This document shows positions 1-9,928 of a stretch of 57,315 bases of DNA, in pieces. The stretch is from Prevotella sp. UBA2444. Lineage in GTDB: Bacteria; Bacteroidota; Bacteroidia; Bacteroidales; Bacteroidaceae. The notes below the pieces were generated by a model. It saw only the letters and a program-made list of their open reading frames with translations, was not told the origin of the DNA and made no database searches. The first letter of the stretch is position 1. Each line of letters opens with the position of its first letter. Location: positions 1 to 57,315 of the forward strand of contig DDQK01000030.1 in NCBI GenBank assembly GCA_002342665.1, read 5' to 3'. The translations under genes and the position numbers were made by a program.

Positions 1-122
1 GCCTTGTTGCACACCATCTCGCCTACATGCTCCCGCCCCTGGGCGTCGACATGGGAGAGGCGCAGGTAGCGCAGCTCAGATCGCGGCACGGAACAGTCGC
101 GGGGATAGGAACGGCCCTTTTG
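1..122 (-). pseudogene. M15-family peptidase fragment, 5'-truncated (runs off the window)
   Basis: Reading the minus strand leftward from 122, the frame is open to the window edge. It contains the stretch CSVPRSELRYLRLSHVD followed by GEMVCNKA, the start of the conserved region in Bacteroidales M15 (D-Ala-D-Ala carboxypeptidase-like) lipoproteins as I remember them. The frame is closed by TAG at 123-125 and has no ATG. The signal peptide and first 30-50 residues expected for the family are therefore absent, and a hairpin repeat (101-145) sits exactly where they should be. It may be a pseudogene interrupted by that repeat, or a gene using a non-ATG start such as the GTG within the motif. The rest lies outside the window. 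Confidence 0.5.
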
Positions 123-145
123 CTACTGACAAAAGAGCCGTCCCC
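101..145. repeat. REP-like hairpin repeat (GGGGACGG-type)
   Basis: An imperfect inverted repeat: 108-121 pairs with 131-145 around a 9-base loop, with an A/T tract at the loop end of the stem. It lies 45 bases after the stop of the minus-strand esterase gene and just before the M15 fragment, so it could also end the esterase transcript. Its GGGGACGG core recurs at about 31,576-31,610 and, as GGGGATGG, at 57,210-57,292. Confidence 0.55.
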
Positions 146-189
146 AAGTTATGAATGAGCTAATGCAACTTAGCAGCACATGTAACCGA

Positions 190-2778
<2,589 letters not shown>

Positions 2779-2842
2779 TATATACAATTATTTAACAGTA
2801 AAACTTATTTTAAGTTATTCGGATATCTTTGCTTTGGTTGTG

Positions 2843-2850
2843 CAAAGATA
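2843..2850 (-). promoter_or_regulatory. -7 element of esterase module 1
   Basis: TATCTTTG on the minus strand, 64 bases before the ATG of the two-domain esterase. No TTTG is found at the usual -33 distance. A GGGAATTTTGG-like block just upstream of it is shared with modules 2 and 3. A -7 box without a -33 box suggests dependence on an activator. Confidence 0.55.
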
Positions 2851-2900
2851 GCCAAAATTCCCCTAATAGCGCTACCCTAAATGCCTGGCGCATCAGATTT

Positions 2901-2931
2901 TGCTGATTTTAAAAGGATTTTTGCTGATTTT
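2901..2931 (-). promoter_or_regulatory. Paired direct repeats, likely AraC-type binding site (module 1)
   Basis: TGCTGATTTT occurs at 2901-2910 and again at 2922-2931, exactly 21 bases apart (two helical turns). The first copy begins 58 bases from the start of the -7 element. The same arrangement is found in modules 2 (5449/5470) and 3 (43,862/43,883), which makes it the best candidate for the operator of the neighbouring AraC-type proteins. Confidence 0.6.
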
Positions 2932-2940
2932 CCAAAATGA

Positions 2941-3000
2941 ACTGTCGAATCGTGAAACTGTCGAATCGTGAAAATGTCAAATCGTGAAAATGTCAAATCG
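2941..3000. repeat. 16-bp tandem repeat, about 3.75 copies
   Basis: Units start at 2941, 2957, 2973 and 2989. The first two are identical (ACTGTCGAATCGTGAA) and the last two are variants (AATGTCAAATCGTGAA). Each 16-mer is two octamers. The last unit overlaps the stop and final codons of the AraC-type gene, so the array has reached the 3' end of its coding sequence. Confidence 0.85.
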
Positions 3001-4075
3001 TCATGTTGCCGCGCATCCAGGCTGTTACGGTCTGCCCCATTCGCTGCTTGAAGGCAATGCCAAAAGTGCTGTAACTCCGATAGCCGCTCTCGGAAGCCAG
3101 TTGCTGGGCAGTGAAGCTACGCTGGGCGGCTACAGCCTCGCGATACAGGCTCATGAAATGCTGGATACGCAGGTCGTTGATATAGGCATTGTAGGTGATG
3201 CCCTGCCCAGAGAAATACTGGCTCAGATAGAAGCGGTTGGTGCCGATGACCTTGGCAAGCTGCGAGATGGTCAGGTCGTGCTGCAGGTAAAGCTGCGTGT
3301 CTATGCAGTGGCGTTGTAGCAACTGGCCGATGGTGTCATCGGGGGTGCGCCTTCGCTCCCCCCGAAACTCGCTCCCCCGCGCCTCGCTCAGGTCGCTCAA
3401 CGTCTCTACCCGCCACAGCAGGTAGCAGATCAGTACGATACAGAGCACTTGCATGGCATATTGATAAGCCGGCCCTTCGATGGTAAACGCATAGGCCCCG
3501 AACACCAACAAGATGACGGCCAGCACCATGAAGCTCTGCCAAACCTCCTTGTGCTCCAAGTCGGCAAAGTTGTCGCGCAGCCAGCGGGCATACTGCCTCA
3601 ACGCGCGTACCATATATATAATTAGGCCAATACATACCAATAGCGCATAGCCATAGAATACATGCAATGGGCCATAGCTGTTGTTGACAACGCTCCAGAC
3701 CGCTCCCCTGGCCATCGGCACCATCATCACGAAGGCAGGCCACAATGGGCGCCGTCGGTCTTGTAGCATGACGAGCATCACCGTAATGGCCAAGGGGAAG
3801 AACGTTATGCTGTCGAGTAGTCCGCCCACATGGTCGATCATCGTGACATCGTCGCTCGGGATATGGAACAGTATCGGCATATACCACAGGTGGTTCAGGG
3901 CGAAAGACGCAAAGAAGGCGGCAGCCCATCTCCTTAGGCGCAGCGGCGGCGTGATGTCGGCGGCAAAGGCATTGCCCTGACGCAGCAACAGATAGCAACA
4001 TGCTATGATGGCCATAGCCGTCACTACTGTGTAAAGCATTATAAATAGGGTGTCCTCCCGAATCTGCTCGTACAT
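2993..4075 (-). CDS. 7-TM AraC-type transcriptional regulator (module 1)
   Basis: 360 residues. The N-terminal 225 residues contain about seven hydrophobic segments (near 11-31, 48-68, 80-103, 109-125, 136-156, 177-199, 203-222). The C-terminal 100 residues form an AraC/XylS double HTH (LTISQLAKVIGTNRFYLSQYF, then a second helix pair in TAQQLASESGYRSYSTFGIAF). The regulator is therefore probably anchored in the inner membrane and senses a ligand through the membrane domain. The start MYEQIREDTL matches MYDQIREDTL and MYDQIRGDTL in its two paralogs. It lies directly upstream of the two-domain esterase. A -7 box (TATCTTTG, minus, 4166-4173) precedes it, without a clear -33 box. No ligand can be assigned. 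Confidence 0.85.
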   Translation of the reverse strand: MYEQIREDTLFIMLYTVVTAMAIIACCYLLLRQGNAFAADITPPLRLRRWAAAFFASFALNHLWYMPILFHIPSDDVTMIDHVGGLLDSITFFPLAITVMLVMLQDRRRPLWPAFVMMVPMARGAVWSVVNNSYGPLHVFYGYALLVCIGLIIYMVRALRQYARWLRDNFADLEHKEVWQSFMVLAVILLVFGAYAFTIEGPAYQYAMQVLCIVLICYLLWRVETLSDLSEARGSEFRGERRRTPDDTIGQLLQRHCIDTQLYLQHDLTISQLAKVIGTNRFYLSQYFSGQGITYNAYINDLRIQHFMSLYREAVAAQRSFTAQQLASESGYRSYSTFGIAFKQRMGQTVTAWMRGNMTI

Positions 4076-4317
4076 GATTTTGAAATAGAATCTTTGCTGA
4101 GGCTAATCAAAACTCTGGATGCCTACAGGGTATTTCCTCTTTGCTTCCATATTCTATAGTTTTTGCAAAGATACGATAATTTAATTGAATGTGCCATTAC
4201 TGAATCGCTTTTTTAAGATTGTTTATGAACTCCCGTGTGTGCAAAAGCAATACCGCCCGAAAGCATACGGATGGCCTTCGGGCGATACAGCCTATAGGAA
4301 GTTATCTAAACGACTGT

Positions 4318-5358
4318 TTAGTTAGAGCCACTCTGAAACATCTGCTTCACGTGCTGGTCGCGGAGGTCCTTGAAGCGGACGGTCTGAGGGCTGTCGTTGA
4401 GTATGACATTGTAAGAGTGGGGCACGCCTGGCTCCACGAACGAGTCTACCTCTACGCCAGCCAGTTTCAGCTGCTCCACGAAGGCCAGATCCTCATGCAC
4501 GAAGAGGTCGAGGGTTCCGACGATGAGGAAGGTTGTGGGGAAGCCCTTGAGCTGCTCGGGCGTGGCCACTGCCGGGGTGTAGTAAATCATCTCGTCGGCA
4601 GGGATCTCCTGGCCATGCTTCAGGTCGGCCCAGCCTTTCACGTTCATCTCCTTGGTCCAGATGAACTCGCCAGTCGTGTCGTCAGGATGGAGGTCGTTGG
4701 GACCGCCGGTGCGATAGTCGAGCATCGGATAGATGAGCACAGCTCCCTTCACGGGCACGCTGCCCTTGTCCTTGTTCCACAGTGCCATGCGGGTGGTCAG
4801 TCCGCCGCCTGCACTCTCGCCCATGATGACAATCTTGTCGGCGTCTATCTTCAGCTCGTCACCGTGCTGGTAGATATAGGTCAAACCTGCGTATGCCTGG
4901 TCCAGCTCGATGTGGTAGGTGTATGAAGGATCGGAGGTCAGCGTGTATTCCACAGAGAACACCGTGGCCTTGAGCCTGTTGCACATCTCGCGGAAGTCGT
5001 TGCCGTACATCGTGGCGTTGCCCGACTGGTAGCCGCCTCCATGACAGTAGTACACGGCGGGTGTCTTCGCTTCACCGACACCGTCGGGACGATAGTAGTG
5101 GATGGTGATCTTCTCGCCCGCCTTGGGGCTGTCGATGGTGAACGTCTCGCCCTGGTCCTGCTCTATCATCATATACTTAACCTCCAGCAGCGGGTCGAGC
5201 AGTGCTTCCTTGTACTCATCGGCCACGAGGTTGTAGGTCTTGGGGAGCGGTGTGCTGGGGGTGGGGTTGTCCTCCTTGCTGGCGCATGAATTCAGAACCG
5301 TTGTCGTGCCGCAAATCAGGATGGCGGCAAGCATCCAATTTTTCAAATTTCTCATCAT
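4318..5358 (-). CDS. Alpha/beta-hydrolase-3 (HSL-like) esterase lipoprotein (module 2)
   Basis: 346 residues. The signal MMRNLKNWMLAAILICG ends in lipobox LNSC (Cys25) and closely resembles those of the esterases in modules 1 and 3, although the mature domain is a different hydrolase family. Motifs: oxyanion-hole HGGG (106-109), nucleophile GESAGGG (Ser182), an Asp in VGTLDLFVHED and a C-terminal His in PGVPHSYN. These identify a hormone-sensitive-lipase-type carboxylesterase. It is transcribed after the AraC-type gene at 5486-6613 and before that of module 1. Its promoter carries the shared regulatory repeats. Substrate unknown. Confidence 0.85.
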   Translation of the reverse strand: MMRNLKNWMLAAILICGTTTVLNSCASKEDNPTPSTPLPKTYNLVADEYKEALLDPLLEVKYMMIEQDQGETFTIDSPKAGEKITIHYYRPDGVGEAKTPAVYYCHGGGYQSGNATMYGNDFREMCNRLKATVFSVEYTLTSDPSYTYHIELDQAYAGLTYIYQHGDELKIDADKIVIMGESAGGGLTTRMALWNKDKGSVPVKGAVLIYPMLDYRTGGPNDLHPDDTTGEFIWTKEMNVKGWADLKHGQEIPADEMIYYTPAVATPEQLKGFPTTFLIVGTLDLFVHEDLAFVEQLKLAGVEVDSFVEPGVPHSYNVILNDSPQTVRFKDLRDQHVKQMFQSGSN

Positions 5359-5390
5359 GTAATAGTTTGGGGATTAATAAATCTTGGCTG

Positions 5391-5398
5391 CAAAGGTA
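5391..5398 (-). promoter_or_regulatory. -7 element of esterase module 2
   Basis: TACCTTTG on the minus strand, 32 bases before the esterase ATG. There is no -33 TTTG. The GGGAAATTTGAC block beside it matches modules 1 and 3. Confidence 0.5.
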
Positions 5399-5448
5399 GT
5401 CAAATTTCCCAAAACGCATTCGCATAAACCGCTGTCAGCGAGAGATTT

Positions 5449-5479
5449 TGTAAATCCTGCTATCATTTTTGTAGATTCT
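5449..5479 (-). promoter_or_regulatory. Paired direct repeats, likely AraC-type binding site (module 2)
   Basis: TGTAAATCCT (5449-5458) and TGTAGATTCT (5470-5479) are diverged copies of the module 1 repeat with the same 21-base spacing. The same 58 bases separate the first copy from the start of the -7 element. Confidence 0.5.
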
Positions 5480-5485
5480 GCCACT

Positions 5486-6613
5486 TCAGTGCGCCCCCGC
5501 CTCTTGCTGCATCTTCATCCAGGCGGTCACGGTCTGGCCCGTCTCGCGCTTGAAGGCTTCGCTGAAGGTGCGGTAGCTGCGGAATCCGCTCTCCTGTGCC
5601 AGTTGCTGTGCGGTGAAGGAGTGCCGGTCAGCCGTCGCTGCTTGATAGAGCTTGGCGAAATGGCTTACTCGCAGACCGTTGATATAGCTATTGTAAGTGA
5701 CGCCCTGGCTGGAGAAGAACTGGCTGAGATAGGTGCGGTTGGTACCGATGGCCTTGGCCAGCTGGGCGAGGGTCAGGTCGTGCTGCAGGTAGAGCTGCGT
5801 GTCAATGCAGTGCTGCTGCAACAGTGAAGTGAGGTCTTTAGGTTGTGAGGTTATGAGGTTATTAGGTGATGTAACCTCTAAGTCAGAAAGCGAAGCGACC
5901 TCATAACCTGAAACCTTCTGAATACTCAGGTCGCTCAACGTCTCTACCCGCCACAGCAGGAAGCTGATGAACACAAGGATAATCACCTGCATGGCATATT
6001 GGTAAGCCGGCCCTTCGCTGGTAAATGCATAGATGGCGAACACCATCATGATGATGGCCAGAACCATGAAACTCTGCCACAACTCCTTGTGCTCAAGGTC
6101 GGCAAAGTTGTCGCGCAGCCAACAATCGTATTGCCTTAACGCGCGTACCATGAATATAATTAAGCCAATACACATCAACAGGAAATAGACATATACCACC
6201 GACTGAAGGAAATAGCTGCGGACGGCAACGTACCACAAGTATGTCACAATGACCGGTGCCAGCATCACGGCAATGGGCCATAGCGGTCGGCGGCGGTCTT
6301 GCAGCATGGTAAACAGTACTGCTATTGCCAAAGGAACGATTGTCATGCAGTCGAGTAGCCCGCCTGTCAGGTCGATCATCGCGACATCGTCGCTCGGGAT
6401 ATGGAACAGTATCGGCATATACCACAGGTGGTTCAGGGCGAAGGATGCAAAGAAGGCAGCCGTCCATCGGCGAAGACGTATCGGAGACGTGATGTCAGGG
6501 GCTATTGCGTTGGCCCTACGCAGCAACAGATAGCAGCTTGCCAGCACGGCTATAGCCGTCACTACTGCATATAGCATGATGTAGAGAGTGTCTTCCCGTA
6601 TCTGATCGTACAT
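5486..6613 (-). CDS. 7-TM AraC-type transcriptional regulator (module 2)
   Basis: 375 residues from ATG at 6613 (MYDQIREDTLYIM), chosen by match to the two paralogs; the frame is open 43 codons further upstream, but that part has no homology to them. It has seven membrane segments, then a linker, then a C-terminal AraC double HTH (LTLAQLAKAIGTNRTYLSQFF and a second HTH ending TVTAWM). The linker (SLSDLEVTSPNNLITSQPKDL) is 10-15 residues longer than in module 1. It is encoded by five tandem octamers at 5829-5868, whose unit length is not a multiple of three, so copy-number change would shift the frame ahead of the DNA-binding domain. The 5' leader shares an ATCTTTGCTGAGG block with module 1. 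Confidence 0.85.
   Translation of the reverse strand: MYDQIREDTLYIMLYAVVTAIAVLASCYLLLRRANAIAPDITSPIRLRRWTAAFFASFALNHLWYMPILFHIPSDDVAMIDLTGGLLDCMTIVPLAIAVLFTMLQDRRRPLWPIAVMLAPVIVTYLWYVAVRSYFLQSVVYVYFLLMCIGLIIFMVRALRQYDCWLRDNFADLEHKELWQSFMVLAIIMMVFAIYAFTSEGPAYQYAMQVIILVFISFLLWRVETLSDLSIQKVSGYEVASLSDLEVTSPNNLITSQPKDLTSLLQQHCIDTQLYLQHDLTLAQLAKAIGTNRTYLSQFFSSQGVTYNSYINGLRVSHFAKLYQAATADRHSFTAQQLAQESGFRSYRTFSEAFKRETGQTVTAWMKMQQEAGAH
5829..5868 (-). repeat. Octanucleotide tandem array inside the AraC-type gene
   Basis: Five adjoining octamers on the plus strand: GTGAGGTC, TTTAGGTT, GTGAGGTT, ATGAGGTT, ATTAGGTG. They encode the linker between membrane and DNA-binding domains. Gain or loss of one unit changes the reading frame. 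Confidence 0.75.
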
Positions 6614-6841
6614 GATTTCTTGAAATTGTATCTTTGCTGAGGCCAAAAGTACGATATTTATTTGGAATTGCCATATGTTTTTCGCAAATTCTTCACATTC
6701 CCGTGAACTTTTAACATTTTCACCTTGAATACTTGTCCACAAAACAAATGTGAGGCAAGGAGGAATTTCTGCATGGAAATGTGGGAGGTTAGGAAATTTT
6801 TGGGCAGCACTTTTCGATGTAGGGGTAGTACGATACTACAC
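6614..6841. other. Intergenic region upstream of AraC-type gene 2
   Basis: Contains a TACTTTTG box on the minus strand (6644-6651) that could drive the AraC-type gene, without a clear -33 TTTG. Otherwise I see no gene, only AT-rich DNA with a short palindrome near 6827. Confidence 0.4.
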
Positions 6842-6947
6842 GAGAAAAACGTTTTAACCCCGCTATCCCCGCTACAATCCTCGTAATGTATTGTGGTTCA
6901 AGCCATTATCGGTGGCGGGGATAGCGGGGTTAAATACACTTTTTCTC
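6842..6947. repeat. Long inverted repeat, about 31-33 bp arms
   Basis: Arm 6842-6872 is nearly the reverse complement of arm 6915-6947. They share an unbroken TTAACCCCGCTATCCCCGC core, flanked by matching GAGAAAAA ends; the loop is 42 bases. It lies 7 bases after the stop of the minus-strand gene at 6955, and on that strand the second arm is followed by GTTTTTCTC. It can therefore act as that gene's terminator, though the arm length is more like a small non-coding mobile repeat. Confidence 0.75.
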
Positions 6948-6954
6948 TTAAATA

Positions 6955-8196
6955 CTATTTGCTGCTGCCATTAAACGCGTCACCGTCCTTGATACGCTTC
7001 AGGTATTGGGTTTTGATGACTGCCTCACTGCGGCTCACAACCATCTCAATCTTGTCGTTTGCCTTGTTGGTAGTCACGGGGAATGTATCCGCCAAATCGT
7101 TTTCGATGGCTTTACGCAATACCTCCCTTGATTTTTTTAAATCAAAGTACTTGGCCATCATATTCCTTACAGAGTCACGCATCTCCGGCCTGTAGGAAAT
7201 ATGCGTCGTGTCGATGTGAACTTCTGCCGAGTTAGGATTGCACTCCATAAACAGCGTGTCATCCTTGACCCTCCACTTACCAGCATATATAGAGGTAAGA
7301 TAGATTTCGCCAGTCCATGCCGGATAGGGGATATGCTGTACTTGTTTCTTGCGGAACGAGTCGTTATCCAAAAATTCATAATAATGGTCTACTATGCCGT
7401 CCGACTTCCGTTCCCATTGTCCTGTCAAGTCACGCTTGCTGACTGAGCTGCCACTCCGCTGGCTGCTCTTGATATATTCTGCCAGCTCCTCGTCGCTGAT
7501 GTTCATGATGAACTTGTTGCGGTCGCTGATGTCCCTCCACATTTGTGCATATTGCCGGTAAAGCCTTGTCCGATTTGCAGAAAAGTCGATGCGATATTTC
7601 ACCCTGGGTTCCCTCAGCTTTTCCTTCAATATGGCAACAGGGTCAACAGAGTAGTCGCTTGACGTAGCGTTAATCCTCATTTGGAAGTATTCCTGATAGG
7701 ATATAGGGTGCAGGAAAACCGGGTCGGTCTTCATCGCGTTTACAAGTTCACGCCGTTCACGATAGAATCGCTCCATGTTGTCAATGAACGCCATATTGTC
7801 GAGATTGCCCCAGATGTCCTGGCTGCTTTTGAAGATGTTCTCCTTGGCATCATCGAAGTAGTTATGCTCGCTGGAGTATTCAGTCAGCATATCCATCGCC
7901 AACTCAAGCGTATCCTCAGGCAGTGACGCTATCTGGTCGAGATGCGCCAGGACATACTGGATGGCATCATTACATGTCTCCTCATCCTTGGCCATCTCCT
8001 CCATTTTCTTGACGCACATATCGATGTCGTGGATTACCATCATGGCCGTCTGCCGCTGTACGTCTGCCTGCATCTTGCTGTCAACCAAGGCTGACGTTCC
8101 AAACGTCAGCAAGATGGATACGGTAGTGCCCAGCACACTGGTAAGAAATCCTTTCCCCCAGGGGTTCAGATGCTTGTTAAACTTGAAATTAATCAT
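6955..8196 (-). CDS. Membrane-anchored protein of unknown function
   Basis: 413 residues; I do not recognise the family. There is one membrane segment near residues 15-38, then a long helical, charged region (about 45-260) with possible coiled coil. The C-terminal part (about 265-345) has repeated short beta-strand-like stretches (LTGQWERKSDGIVDHYYEF, GKWRVKDDTLFMEC) resembling the lipocalin-like beta domains common in Bacteroidales. The topology suggests a short cytoplasmic tail and a large periplasmic body. It starts 27 bases after the menD stop, so it is probably the last gene of the ROK-men operon, but nothing in it points to quinone synthesis. Confidence 0.7.
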   Translation of the reverse strand: MINFKFNKHLNPWGKGFLTSVLGTTVSILLTFGTSALVDSKMQADVQRQTAMMVIHDIDMCVKKMEEMAKDEETCNDAIQYVLAHLDQIASLPEDTLELAMDMLTEYSSEHNYFDDAKENIFKSSQDIWGNLDNMAFIDNMERFYRERRELVNAMKTDPVFLHPISYQEYFQMRINATSSDYSVDPVAILKEKLREPRVKYRIDFSANRTRLYRQYAQMWRDISDRNKFIMNISDEELAEYIKSSQRSGSSVSKRDLTGQWERKSDGIVDHYYEFLDNDSFRKKQVQHIPYPAWTGEIYLTSIYAGKWRVKDDTLFMECNPNSAEVHIDTTHISYRPEMRDSVRNMMAKYFDLKKSREVLRKAIENDLADTFPVTTNKANDKIEMVVSRSEAVIKTQYLKRIKDGDAFNGSSK

Positions 8197-8223
8197 ACGC
8201 TCCCTATTTCTTTCTACAAATAG

Positions 8224-9927
8224 CTACAGGTTGAAACTCTGATAAAAATCACGGAAGGCACGAGCGTCGGCTTCGGCATCGGTAAACACTTCGAGGAGGA
8301 CGGGACGCTGGCTGTCAGTATTCAACAACGTGTCGACTGCGGGCTGCAGTTCATCCATGCTGGAGGCTGAGAGGTAGACGATGCCGTTCTGACGGCAGAT
8401 GCCTTCGGCAGAGGTATGGTGTGAGGCTGCGACAAAAGCATCGCGGGCAGGACTCTGCTCCAGGCCTGACAGCATGTTGAAGATGCCGCCCCGCCCGTTG
8501 TTGAGCAAGAGAATGCGCAGGTTGCCGCGCAGGTTCTGGTTCCACAGGGCATTCTGGTCGTAGAAGAAACTCAGGTCGCCAATGACACAAATCACCTTTC
8601 GCGGTGCCACTACAGAGAAGCCGGCAGCCGTCGACAGAGAACCCTCGATGCCATTGACGCCACGGTTGCAGTATACGTAGCCCGAAGAGTAGATACAGGC
8701 CAGCCGCACCGACGTGGAGTTGGCATAGTGGAAATTGGCAGGGAAATCGGCCTCGGCATACTTCTGCTCGAGCAGGCGTACGGCAGCCATCTGCGAATAA
8801 GGTGGCTCGAAAGTCTCAGTCGTATCAGCAGCCCGACGGAGCAGTTGCCGCCAATGGCTAACGTAGTCGGAGGTATCGGGCAAATCACCAAACGACTTTT
8901 CAAAAAGTGCTTCGAAATCGGCTGCTTCCTTCATGATGGTTTCCAGACTCAGCAATACGCTGGAGAGTCTGCCTTCGAGCACCCCTTTGGTGCGCATGAA
9001 CGTGTCGTGCAACAATCCGTCCTCGGATATCTCCCAGAAATCTGCCTTGGTAGCCTTCCGCAGGAAATGCTTCAGACGCTTGCTCACCAGTGTGCCTCCA
9101 CCATACAGAACGAAATCGGGCAGCAGGTTTTCATCATCGCCCAGGGCAGAAAGTACTAAGTCGAAATGGGATGCTCCCTGATCGCTGCCCAGAGGCTCGA
9201 AGAGCACCACGCAATGTTCCATCAGTGCCTGCAACTGGTCATCAGTCATGAACGACTCCCGGTTTTGTCCGATGACAATCATGGGGCGCGCCGCCTGCCA
9301 GAAATCCTCTCTCAGGCCGCAGGATTCTACATCATAGGCATCGACGGTTCCGCTTCGCTGGACGATTCTGTCCTCGGAGGGCAGGGCCTCGACATCGTAC
9401 ACAAATAGTGGCTCTGCCAAAGGCACGTTAATATGTACGGGGTGCCCACCTCTGCTTTCGGCCTCCATCAGGGCCTCACAAATGAGACGGTTGCAATACC
9501 AGTGGCTTTCTAAGTCGCTTACGTCAGGCAGACTCACGCTCTTGCCCACAAATCGTCCGAGGGCATCGGGCTGCGGCAGCGTCTGCCCGTCGAGTTGGTC
9601 AATCCACTGCGGGGGACGGTCGGCAGAGACGACCACCAGCGGTACATGCTGGTACCACGCCTCGGCGACAGCAGGGGAAAGATTGAGCAGGGCAGTGCCG
9701 GAAGTGACACATACGACCACCGGCTCATCGAGCTCAAGTGACATGCCCAGGGCATAGAAGCCTGCCGAACGCTCGTCGGTGACTGGATAGCAGGCGATGT
9801 CTGGACACTCGTGGAAATTGTGGACGATGGGGGAGTTGCGACTGCCCGGACACACCACGGCGTGACGGATGCCGTAGGCGACGAGCAGGCTCGTCAGTAT
9901 GTTAACGCTTTCTTTGTTGCTATACAT
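8224..9927 (-). CDS. menD: MenD, SEPHCHC synthase (menaquinone)
   Basis: 567 residues; start at MYSNKESVN (ATG 9927), because the 32 codons upstream belong to the menF end and lack homology. It is a thiamine-diphosphate enzyme that joins 2-oxoglutarate to isochorismate, the first committed step of menaquinone synthesis in the cytoplasm. Visible features: PYR-domain motif VVCPGSRNSPI near residue 24 and DERSAGFYALGMSLE, and C-terminal PP-domain motifs GVNGIEGSLSTAAGF and VIGDLSFFYDQNAL with the metal-binding GDLSFFYDxN pattern. Length is normal. The ATG lies one base after the menF stop, which implies translational coupling. menB, menC and menE are not in the window. Confidence 0.95.
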   Translation of the reverse strand: MYSNKESVNILTSLLVAYGIRHAVVCPGSRNSPIVHNFHECPDIACYPVTDERSAGFYALGMSLELDEPVVVCVTSGTALLNLSPAVAEAWYQHVPLVVVSADRPPQWIDQLDGQTLPQPDALGRFVGKSVSLPDVSDLESHWYCNRLICEALMEAESRGGHPVHINVPLAEPLFVYDVEALPSEDRIVQRSGTVDAYDVESCGLREDFWQAARPMIVIGQNRESFMTDDQLQALMEHCVVLFEPLGSDQGASHFDLVLSALGDDENLLPDFVLYGGGTLVSKRLKHFLRKATKADFWEISEDGLLHDTFMRTKGVLEGRLSSVLLSLETIMKEAADFEALFEKSFGDLPDTSDYVSHWRQLLRRAADTTETFEPPYSQMAAVRLLEQKYAEADFPANFHYANSTSVRLACIYSSGYVYCNRGVNGIEGSLSTAAGFSVVAPRKVICVIGDLSFFYDQNALWNQNLRGNLRILLLNNGRGGIFNMLSGLEQSPARDAFVAASHHTSAEGICRQNGIVYLSASSMDELQPAVDTLLNTDSQRPVLLEVFTDAEADARAFRDFYQSFNL

Positions 9928-9928
9928 A

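Noticed and set aside
2824..2850. Palindrome TATCTTTGC / GCAAAGATA as an operator
   Set aside because: Its right half is the -7 element; the left half is not conserved in modules 2 and 3, so the symmetry is probably chance.
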